Source of the DNA: Haliclystus octoradiatus
Lineage: Eukaryota; Cnidaria; Staurozoa; Stauromedusae; Haliclystidae
Direction: 5' to 3'
NCBI GenBank assembly: GCA_916610825.1
Contig: OU744447.1
Location: forward strand, 13,499,751 to 13,563,750
Length of the DNA stretch: 64,000 nucleotides
Shown here: positions 35,491 to 44,947 of the stretch, piece after piece
How positions within the stretch are numbered: position 1 is the first letter of the stretch
Layout: each line of letters begins with the position of its first letter
Program-made: the position numbers and the translations under genes
The notes under the pieces: generated by a model
The model's database searches: none
Seen by the model: the letters and a program-made list of their open reading frames with translations, nothing else
Told to the model about the DNA's origin: nothing

Positions 35491-37029
35491 AATCAATTTA
35501 CATTAGATTGCAGTTAATTAAACAGACCCTGAGAAAATAGAATATGACAGCTATTGACAAACCTTTCACAAACAAAGGATTTATACTAACACTGGGTGTG
35601 ACAGATCTGGAGTAACAGAGGTCAGCGATGATGCTTGTTGTATATATATCATATCAGGCTTCAATAAAACATATATTGTTCCTATGATTATTTTGTCATC
35701 ACAAAATTAACGCATTCACCACTACTTATCTAATGTTCAATTAATAGAGAACTTTTTAAATTCGAAGAACTTTTAAAAAAAATTGAAGAACTTCTTTTTT
35801 GGGTAGCATTTTCAAGTTTTTTTCAACTTTTGGGGGTACTTTCCACTTCCAACAAGTGGAACCCCCCGGCCCCCGCCATTGTAGAGCTGGTGTTACCCTC
35901 CCCAGAGGTATTTAACATTCGCGAACATTAGAAGTTATGATTAAGATGATATGAAGTACTATTTCTGCAGTTTCTTTGTCGCGTAATGGAATAATTTCAA
36001 TTAAATTAAGTCGTTTCTTCCAAATCTACTTTTTAATAACCTTACATCATTACTTAGCTAATATTTAAAAATCTTCTGTGTATAAAATAGTTAATATGCC
36101 TTATTGATATCGCTGCAAATTGTATACCGGCAAAAATGATTGATAAATTTTACGAATGAAAACCTCGATACCGCTTCAATACAAAAAGTCAAAACCGAAT
36201 GTTTTTTGTTTTGGATAATTGACATAATTTTAAAAACACGTCATATTTAATGAGGGACAATGAGTCACCTGCAAACAGTAATGAATATTTCTTATGAGAA
36301 AGCTGTCTTCAAACATTCAAATAAATGATTAGTTCTGATGTGTAAAATAACTAGCAAATTTGATTTGTCAGGTTGAGATGTCAAAGTGTTATTTCGTTTA
36401 TTCTGCAATGCACTTATTTCTGTGATGTCTCCATTCAACTTTTTCTCAGAATTTTCAACAACAAAAAAAACCGTGAGCAGCGAAGTCATGAAAATGAACA
36501 TTGCTGCCCAAATAAAGTTGAAATGTAGTGAAATTAATATTGAAATAAAATTGATACAGTGAAAAAAGTAAACCGAATTTGAAAGCAGTGGAGAACTGGA
36601 CCACAAACGCACACACACGCAGACTTTAATCTCGTATTCATAGGATAGATAGGCCAAACATATAGTACTTAGAAATATAACAGCAGAAATTTCATCGCAA
36701 TTCTAGGAAATGGGTTGTTTTATCCTTCAAACAATACAGCTCTGTACAAAGCAATTACTAGCTGCTGTTATATTTACCATTAACTAATTCTATACCAATT
36801 TAAGTCATTTTCCTATCCTCCTGTACAGAATGCAAGTCACTGATTTGATAATTACTGTCGCTTAATCCAACAATTTCTATCTATGCGTATTACAACTTAC
36901 AGGGTGTAAAAATAATGAAGAAATTAAGTATATATTTGTTACTTTTAGATAAATAAACGTTTTCCATGCACTGTCATCTTCTACTTTCTCACGGTTTATT
37001 TATTCAACTGCAATATAACGTAACAGATT
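35491..37029. other. Spacer between the divergent Kazal genes
   Basis: Contains a second copy (35795-35915) of the repeat seen at 19180-19320. The minus-strand frame 36292-36657 (121 residues) has one or two hydrophobic stretches but no recognisable family. I do not call it a gene. Otherwise AT-rich. Confidence 0.4.
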
Positions 37030-37161
37030 TAAGTGCTGCATGATACCACAGCTGTATGTTGAATAAACATTTATAGCACTGATATAACACATCACCAAGA
37101 TGCATATCGTTATACCCACTGTCAGAGATAAATTGTATCAAATTACAAAAACCATTTTGTA

Positions 37162-37169
37162 TATAAATA
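37162..37169 (+). promoter_or_regulatory. TATA box of the plus-strand Kazal gene
   Basis: TATAAATA, about 50 bases before the conserved leader AGAGCTGGGCTGAAG (37211). The leader exon ends at a GTAAAT donor at 37241. Position and context match the paralogous promoter in inverted orientation. Confidence 0.65.
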
Positions 37170-37254
37170 TGCATTCCTAATGCGATGGAAGACAATCATT
37201 TACAGAACATAGAGCTGGGCTGAAGAAGTTACAGAGACAGGTAAATTAGTCGGA

Positions 37255-37610
37255 AGATTCGTTTGCCAAATTCAGATTTGGATGTTTTGCATAGGAATTT
37301 ACTATTTATGTGGTCTGTGCGAAGCAGACTATGTCGGTTAAACATGCCGTCATTTATACGAACACATACTTTGAAGAACATTGTAAAAGTAATCTTGGCA
37401 AACATATTCATCAGGAACAACTTTCTTCACTTGAAGAATTTGAACAATATTTACGGTTAAAAGCAAATGCAAAAACAAATTTGACTGTTTAGTTCATGAA
37501 ATGTTGGCCATTCGTGAACTCAAACCAACATTAAATGTTCAAGGCGACTCAATTAGAGCTAGAGTTATTAGATTTTCAATATTCATTGTTTTCATAGTTT
37601 TTTTAGATCT
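37255..37610 (+). pseudogene. Penelope-like element fragment (GIY-YIG region)
   Basis: In broken frames it reads CGLCEADYVG, TCRHLYER, KSNLGKHIHQ, then CLVHEMLAIRELKPTLNVQG. This is the C-terminal GIY-YIG endonuclease region of Penelope-like retroelements (C.LC...YVG.T.R.LY.R, then LVHE...I....P.LN.Q). A TAA falls inside the YVGxT core and the frame changes twice. No polymerase part is present. It lies in the 5' UTR intron of the Kazal gene 37908-39614 and is absent from the paralogous intron. Confidence 0.65.
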
Positions 37611-37907
37611 CCCCTTATATGGACTTTAACATATTCGAGATTTAATTAGTTCAATTTCTAGGCGGCTTTGTATGTAATATACCTTTGATTTTAATTTATT
37701 CAATATTCAATATTTTATTTACCATTTTTTTTTAATATAAATTTGTAATTTTATATATAACAAAATATTCATTTGAGAATGGCACAAGAAAATTTGTTGA
37801 AACGTTTTGAGAAACTAGGTGTGTTAGTATTCTGTATCAAAATTTACTATTTATACCATTTATTACAGATTGAAGAAAATTCTTTGCAATCAAATCAATT
37901 AATCACT

Positions 37908-39614
37908 ATGAAGATGTTACTTTTGATTGCATTAATCGGCTACTGTGCTGGTGAGTAAATAAACACGTTAAGATGAGAGATTGACTTGGAAAGAACGTAC
38001 AATTTCCTTGAAAAATGATTGGATGTTACATTTTATATGATTTTAGCTGAGAATTGCAGACTGGCATGTCCTAGTATTTACCGTCCTGTTTGTGGAACTG
38101 ATGGCGTTACCTATCCAAACGAATGTTCTTTGAAAGCAAGATCATGTTCTGCTAAGAATGGCGTTGATGTTGACTACCAAGGAAAATGTAGCAAACGTAA
38201 GAACTTATAATCATATTTCTGAAAATAGATGTTAAACAAGAACGAGACAAAGCTTTTTTTCCTACTCTGAGTTTCACGCTATAAAAAAATCATCAGAAGG
38301 TAATTGTCTCGTGGCGAAAGCATGTGGAAACTCCTAGTTAGGAAACACCTTTGCCTCATTCTAGGTCCAATCTCTTTGATCTCTGTTTTCAAGAATTAAA
38401 TTTAAACACTTTTACATAACTGAATGTTTACAATTGATCATTTGATACATACAACAAGAGATACAACAAGAACAAGAACATCATTCAGAATTCCGTTAAT
38501 ATTCTTTTTAATGATTTTAGCCGAGAATTGTAGATTAGCCTGTCCTAGCATTTACCGTCCTGTTTGTGGAACTGATGGCATTACCTATCCAAACGAATGC
38601 GTTTTGAAAGCTAGGTCATGTTCTGCTAAGAATGGCGTGGATGTTGACTACCAAGGAAAATGCAGTAAACGTAAGTATAGTTTTATAATGCATAACTATA
38701 TTATACTATCTAAAAACAAGAATATCTTTCCATGGTATGTCTCAAAATCTATCTTCTAGGTTGCTTGTTTCCTTGCAACCGAATGTACGCTCCAGTGTGT
38801 GGAAGTGATGGAAATACGTACTCAAACGAATGTGCTATGAGAGGAGAGGCTTTCAAACAAAAGACTGCCATCACAGCCGTCTACGTCAGTGAATGCAAAT
38901 CATCAGGTATACATTCAATAGTAATCAGACTCATGCTGTTGTAGCTTGAATCCAAATGAGTTAAACACGCTGTCTGGAAAAATTTCTAGTTTACGTGACC
39001 ATAGATAATAAAATGAATCAATTTTATCAAGGTGCAGACGTTTGCATGCCTGCGCACCCTTCAGAAGTCATTGTACTTTTGAATATTTATATATGAAATG
39101 AAAATTTACGATGGCATATACAAACGTACATTTATGCTATCACAATGAGATCTCCTGTATTCGATATCAGCACAATGCAATTCTATAGTCTATATTTTTC
39201 TTTCGAAACAGATGATGCTTCTAAATGTCTTATTCCCTGTCCAAGAAACCTTGACCCAGTATGTGGTAGCGATGGTAAGAAGTATGACAATGAATGCACA
39301 TTGAGAGTGGCATCATGTGAACAAGGCAAAGCAATATCAGTTGTACAATCATTGAAGGGAAGAAACAGTGACTGCAGCCGTAAGAAAGATAATTTATATT
39401 TTACTACCTTGTTGCTCATCTGAATCATATTGCTTATTATTTTATCCATATCTTTGACTTGCCTTGTTTAGGTTGTCCAGCATGTCCACGTAATGTAGAT
39501 CCTGTTTGTGGTTCTGATGGTGTAACTCATTCCAACGAATGTACTCTTCGATTCAATGCCTGCCAACAAAACAAAGCAATTACAGTCATCTACACTGGGG
39601 AATGCAAAGCATAG
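37908..39614 (+). CDS. Five-domain secreted Kazal inhibitor (six coding exons)
   Basis: Exons: 37908-37950 (signal peptide MKMLLLIALIGYCA), 38047-38196, 38521-38670, 38760-38906, 39212-39379 and 39472-39614. All junctions are phase 1 with AG/GT borders. The total is 801 nt, giving 266 residues. Domains 1 and 2 (RPVCGTDG(V/I)TYPNEC) are near-identical, a tandem exon duplication not present in the inverted paralogue. P1 residues are Ser, Ser, Arg, Arg, Arg. In domain 3 the fifth cysteine is Phe (GEAFKQ against GEACKQ in the paralogue; TTC for TGC), so the Cys1-Cys5 disulfide cannot form there. Other domains keep six cysteines. The 5' UTR intron runs 37241-37870. A secreted serine protease inhibitor, possibly partly weakened. 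Confidence 0.9.
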
Positions 39615-39734
39615 AGATATTATTCAATGTTTGTAGTTGATATTTTCAACAGACTTATTTCATAAATATGTAGCGTGTAATTGAATCATTCAGATGGGTT
39701 ACTGATAAAGTGTTTCCCAACGAATTATATGACT

Positions 39735-40614
39735 TGTTTTATTTCTCCTCGTCACTTTCATCTTTAGTTGATTGTTTAATTATAGGGTTACCATACATTT
39801 GCAGTGTTTTCTTTCATATTTGCTACACCGAATACCGTGAGACAGGAAGGAAGTAGTCGAGTGATGAATGCATAAGTAGTTGAATTGTTGAGTAGTTGCT
39901 TCAATTACTTTCCGGGTTCCTCCCGACTTTCCAATAGTTTGTAAATTCATAAATAAACATGCAGCAAGTATGTTCTACTGTAACCCTTTATAACGAAATT
40001 TCTCCGTTTTATTTATTGTCAATTTTATGCATATGGATAAACACAGGTTGTTATCTGGCTCTTGTTTGATACATGTACTAATTGCGCTAATAAAAAGTCA
40101 ACACTTTTTTTGAAAGAATTATCCATCCAATCAAGTACGAACCATAGACAAAGACTGTTTTTCCTAATTGCGAATCCAAAATAAATGTTTGCCTAAATTC
40201 TGAATAGGACTTCCGAAACAATCTCTCCATCTCCAAATGATGAACTTTAAATTCACCATGATTTAATATTGAAATTACTTACCACAAAGATGCATGTAAT
40301 ATAAGACGTTTTTACTCAATAAACCAATCATAGTGCATGGAATTGATGTCACATTTTGCAATTAATTATCACATTCAAGATCAAATAAATGAATCTTTTT
40401 ACTCAGGTAATATTGGATTTCATTATTTACAGTATTAGGTCTATTTATATGTTGACTGTGGGATTCCATCAAATTCCTTTTGCACAGTGTGGAAGACATT
40501 TCAAAGACATTACGTCATTTTAATTTAAGATTAGTAGTGTTTTATTATATGAATAGTTTGATTGTTATTGCATCTCACAAGAGGAAAAAGCATTGCTCGT
40601 GAGCCAATTATTCC
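39735..40614. other. Non-coding stretch
   Basis: Intergenic DNA downstream of the Kazal gene. Nothing recognised. Confidence 0.4.
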
Positions 40615-40617
40615 TTA

Positions 40618-41832
40618 AGCCCTGGCCAAATGAAGCCAACATTTTGCCAACTTTTTCACAACAGCGATGTTGTGAAAATTTTGGCTTCATTTGGCCACCC
40701 CAGCCAACATTTTCACAACATTGAATGAAATTTTGATCAAATGTTGTGAAAATGTTGGCTTCATTTGACCACCCCAGCCAACATTTTTACAAAATTTGAT
40801 AAAATTTCGCAACAATGTTGTGAAATTGTTGGCTTCATTTGGCCACTCCAGCCAACAAATTTCAACAAATTTCGGTGTTGGATTTTGTTGGCTGGCACTT
40901 TGAAGATGGTCAAAAAATTTGCCAACATTCTATTGCTCTCTTTGATGTTGTGAAAATGCTGGATTCATTTGGCCACCCCAGCCAACATTTTCACAACATT
41001 TGACATATCGAATTTCAAGAAAGAAAACATTTTACTCCGATTGGTCAATGATTACGTAATGATTGTAGTCCAACAGTCTGGCGCAAATTTCTAGCCATGC
41101 TTTCTCGGAAAACATTCTGATTTATCATTTCACAGATAAATATAGGAATTTTTTCACAAGTGATCAAGTGATATATTGCTACCATGGAAGACCCAACAAC
41201 GTCCATATTCAGTAACGAAGAAAGCAGCTGCGATTCTGCGGCAGATAGTGGATGTGAAAATGTATTACCGCTGAAGTTGAAGCTTCAAGAAGCAGAACTG
41301 AGAAAGAGAAACAAAAAGAGAATTTCTGGCAAGAATATTCGACCTAAATTGAACGACGATGATATTATAGAAGTGGAGAAGATCAAGCACGAAAGGAGGC
41401 CTAGGAAGAAAAAGGAGAAGACAGCACGGTCGACAGAACAGATAGACCTCCTGATAGACTTGTTAGAAGGGAATCCCTGCATGTGGGATGCGTCTGTTAA
41501 AGCATATCACGACAAAATTTTAAGAGAAAGAGCCACTGAAGAAATGACGGAAATACTTCATACATCAACATCTACATTTTTTGTATGCGTTCGCCATTTT
41601 GATCAAAAATGATGAGCAATCACGAGGTGCAATCTGAGTATGGGATCTAAAGCTAGTCACCAGTCTCTAAATTTTTCCAAGAAACCTTTTTTCCTCTATC
41701 GATGTTGTGAAAATGTTGGCTTCATTTGGCCACTCCTAGCCAGCATTTTCACAACACTTGATAAAATTTCGCAATAATGTTGTGAAATTTTATCAAATGT
41801 TGGCAAAATGTTGGCTTAATTTGGCCGGGGCT
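40618..41832. mobile_element. Harbinger-type element carrying only a MADF gene
   Basis: Ends AGCCCTGGCCAAATGAAGCC and (inverted) AAATTAAGCCAACATTTTGC, flanked by TTA at 40615-40617 and 41833-41835. The subterminal regions hold at least five repeats built on GGCCACCCCAGCCAACATTT and CACAACATTTGA. The interior holds a MADF-domain gene (41184-41612). There is no DDE transposase. Autonomous PIF/Harbinger elements encode a DDE transposase plus a Myb/MADF-like protein. This is therefore best read as an internally deleted derivative that kept the accessory gene. Confidence 0.8.
41184..41612 (+). CDS. MADF-domain (Myb-like) protein of a Harbinger element
   Basis: 142 residues. It has an acidic, Ser-rich N terminus (1-30) and a Lys/Arg-rich basic region (about 35-90, including RRPRKKKEKTAR) that is likely a nuclear signal. 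A partial MADF/trihelix domain follows (about 92-125: IDLLIDLLEGNPCMWDASVK, then AYHDKI). The match fades after RATEEMTEIL, so the domain's last helix seems lost. The ATG sits in a good context (CTACCATGG). In Harbinger elements the Myb/MADF protein binds the transposase and the ends. This one may be a truncated relic. Confidence 0.65.
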   Translation: MEDPTTSIFSNEESSCDSAADSGCENVLPLKLKLQEAELRKRNKKRISGKNIRPKLNDDDIIEVEKIKHERRPRKKKEKTARSTEQIDLLIDLLEGNPCMWDASVKAYHDKILRERATEEMTEILHTSTSTFFVCVRHFDQK

Positions 41833-41835
41833 TTA

Positions 41836-42690
41836 GGAGATTGAAACTGCCTTTTGTAATCAATGCTGGTTCCATTGTCCATCAATAACAGGCAGCAAGT
41901 TAAAGGAACAAAATTCATGTATTTGCAAGACAGAGAGAGCTTTCTGATGTGCCAAAATGTCTGGACATTGCCTCGTCATGTGATTTTGTTGAGGCTGCAT
42001 TATTGTGTTCAGTAGACATCATAACCAGAGAATTTAATGACTGTAAGGTTAAATGTGTATTCTTGTTATAATGAAGATAGATACAGTACTGACAACATTT
42101 ACCAATTACTTTACTTTGATTGATACATGATAAAGAGAGGCTACTTAGGAGGTATGACTAATATTTAATATATATGAAATTGAGGCTACGCTGCTACAAT
42201 TTCGGCTCTCATTATTGTCGGTATTTCAAAGAATATAACATTTGATGAATGCTATGCAAATAATACTTCTAAAATGAGCATATAAATTGATAGGGTATAT
42301 ATTACACTGGTAAAAAAAAACGAAAGTTTGAAAGTTGAATTGCATAAGTGCAAAATTTGGTATTGGAAAATGGGCGATCAATGTCCCTCTAAATTAAAAC
42401 ACAAAGGCAATGGATTAATAGGATTAACAATCCCTATCACACTTCTAATAATCTGTCAAAGTCACAGTGGAAGCCATTTTTTCAAATGCATCAATTTGAA
42501 ACACAAAGTAAGAAGACCACTAAATTCTGAAGCTCAATTCATATCTCAAAACTCACACCTTCACAAAGTATTCAGCTGCCATCAGCATAGACTTCGTAAT
42601 TGCTTATAAAAGTAATATACCCTTGAGATGTACTTTTTTCGTTTCGATATTTTATTAGATAATGTAACGAACAATTTATGTCATTTATGA
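41836..42690. other. Non-coding stretch
   Basis: No domain found. The frame at 42328-42609 looks like chance. Confidence 0.35.
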
Positions 42691-42702
42691 CAATTTATAA
42701 AA

Positions 42703-43017
42703 TGTGGTTCAAATCCCCATAAGGTCAACTCAGCCATGAATTTATCTGAAACATCAAATAAGTATCATATTCTAATGGCAGATGGAATGGTCTAGGGGGA
42801 ATTGCATTGTGAGTAGCTGCGGCGCATCGCTGCGCACTGACAATCGAGACCTATCTGCCATGAAATCTGTTGAAATTGATCTGCAGTGTCGCGGCTGAAA
42901 TTAATAAAGAGTGTTTAAAAAATCATTGCTCTCAGTGAAAAAAGGCACTCCTCTAGAAATAGAGGAGTCCTACGGGTGCCTTCGATAGGGCGACACCGTC
43001 TATATTACTTTTATTTG
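42703..43017 (+). mobile_element. SINE copy 4 (5'-truncated)
   Basis: Starts just before the B box (GTGGTTCAAATCC) and continues through the full body to the TCTATATTACTTTTATTTG tail. Perfect 12-bp target duplications CAATTTATAAAA (42691-42702 and 43018-43029) flank it. It was therefore truncated at insertion, as expected of target-primed reverse transcription by a LINE. Confidence 0.9.
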
Positions 43018-43029
43018 CAATTTATAAAA

Positions 43030-43479
43030 GCAGTTTTTTCAGAAAGTTTTGTTATATTAGCTACTGTGGCTATTTGATCAAGCAAAGCATTTGAAAGATG
43101 TGTTCATGATGACAATTTGATTTACTTACGCCTGCTTAGCGCACTTCAAGTTTTCAATCATCTCGAAGGCGTATTTCGAGGCGTAAATAATGCATTAAAT
43201 ATGCCTCATTATTTTCCCTCAAAATACGCAGTTTAACCATAGCCTAAGAAAAATTCAAACGCCATTAATGCTGTCACACAGGAGCACCATCAAGAGGTAC
43301 TTTAATAGATAATCAACTAGAGAGACTTCTCCCAGCTATGAATCGTTTAAATCAAAGCCGTTATTCCATTTAGAAACCAAACTTGCTATTTGTTCTTCAT
43401 CAGCATAATTTGATATAATTAATCTATTGTAAATGGTACGTCATCTGTCATCTACCAATGATATTATCATCAGTTCATG
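43030..43479. other. Non-coding stretch
   Basis: Nothing recognised. GGCGTA.TT words near 43165-43215 recur in both orientations and may mark an old foldback. Confidence 0.3.
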
Positions 43480-44240
43480 ATTTCATTGAAATTACCATTT
43501 TCATCACAAAATAGATTGATGTCATTTGATGTAAAAACGAGCTTTTTCAATTGCTGCTATCACTTCATTGTCATCAAAGTGGTTGGACAGGATACACAAT
43601 CGATCGGAATAGACTTATGGATAGATCGCATAACAAGTTCATTAATAAGTCAACCATACGTTGAGACGGCTGCAATACAGAAAGCCTCATTATCATAAAG
43701 TGGTATTACATTATTATTGTCTATTCTAATTTCAACTTCAGAATGCCCAGGCCGATGCATAAGATATTGATTTTCGACACAAACATTGCAGACATCATTA
43801 GTGCTAATTGATAATATCAGATGGTTTGTCAAGAGGTTTCAAATAGGTAGTAACAATAGAATCGTCTTTCGCCCTTTCAAATTATAACCAGCATAATAAA
43901 AGAAGTTTGATCAGGCTGTGATCAAACTTTTAAGACCAAAAGGAGCTGCATTGACGAAAGTGGTGCGGCCAGCTCGATAGACGTTAAAGTTTTAGCGTTG
44001 CTCTCTTGAACTATTACCACATTTTACCAATTTTCCCTTAGATAATTTCATATCTAATAATACTTCGGCCTTAATAGCTTAAGAATTCCCACGGGCATCA
44101 CATACGCGGCCAGATGTACAAAGTTGAGACTGAATTGCATCGGACATTAAAGTAGATCCACTACCGGTGTCTAATAATCCTAATGGTGGTTCACACAACA
44201 CATTTCCTTTGTTATCTAACATAGAGGATTCCTCTCTACA
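43480..44240 (-). mobile_element. LTR-retroelement fossil (protease region)
   Basis: Near 44180-44120 on the minus strand the frame reads GLLDTGSGSTLMSDAIQSQL, the active-site block of a retropepsin. A further segment (HRPGHSEVEIRI, 43760-43650) lies downstream and fits the same kind of polyprotein. Nothing of RT or integrase follows. It is an old, badly broken fragment. Ty3/Gypsy or BEL/Pao cannot be decided. Confidence 0.45.
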
Positions 44241-44244
44241 AGAG

Positions 44245-44939
44245 AACAGTCATTGTCATTGATATATTTTCATTGATAGAACGACGAAATCTCTATAATA
44301 TCGAGTAAAATGAAACTTTATAATATTGTGATTTACCTAATTAGAATAGTATTTCTTCCCATTATTACAACTTTGGAAGAGACTTCGGAAAGTTGCAATG
44401 TGGAAATCAATTCTACGCTCAAACATTTGCTCAAACATTTAGGCTACATTTGTTATCTTGGACTGATATAAAATGGCACTAAATTCTCCGGTCAACAACT
44501 TATAGAATTGACACCCGGAATTGACATTACAATAGTTATATCAATGAAATAATTTCTGATTAATAAATTTATACATGAATGCTTACAGATCCTTTGAAGT
44601 TTAACAAGGTTGGGAACACATACAGCATAATTGACGTAACACTACAAATTAATATAACTGGCAATTCAAATAGTATCGAGATGAGATTCAAGCATTGAAG
44701 ACACTATTGATGACTTTACTAATTTGTATTCATTGTGTGGGTGTGTGTAGTTTTTATAGACTACAATGCGAACAAAGCAGCTAAACAAAATCTCCAGAGT
44801 ATAACGATCTAATATAATGACATATATATGCATATATAATGATCATGTTTTCCTTGATCAAATTATTTTCTGTATTAACGATAGTTGCACGAACATTGAA
44901 TAGTTGCATGGGTCTTTGATTTGACTTTCAAATTATCAG
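44245..44939. other. Upstream region of the GPCR gene
   Basis: AT-rich. A pyrimidine-containing acceptor (TTGACTTTCAAATTATCAG) ends at 44939, just before the GPCR coding exon. No gene recognised. Confidence 0.35.
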
Positions 44940-44947
44940 AACTCAGA

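Larger units (their letters stand above)
37030..39730 (+). repeat. Arm 2 of the Kazal inverted duplication
   Basis: Reverse-orientation counterpart of 33850-35490. It is longer because it carries an extra domain exon with its introns and a Penelope-like fragment in the 5' UTR intron. Shared flanks include GTTGAATAAACATTTAT upstream and TAGCGTGTAATTGAATCAT downstream. Confidence 0.85.

Noticed and set aside
36292-36657. 121-residue minus-strand frame between the divergent Kazal genes
   Set aside because: Only hydrophobic stretches from T-rich DNA and no family resemblance; no splice or start context that supports a gene.
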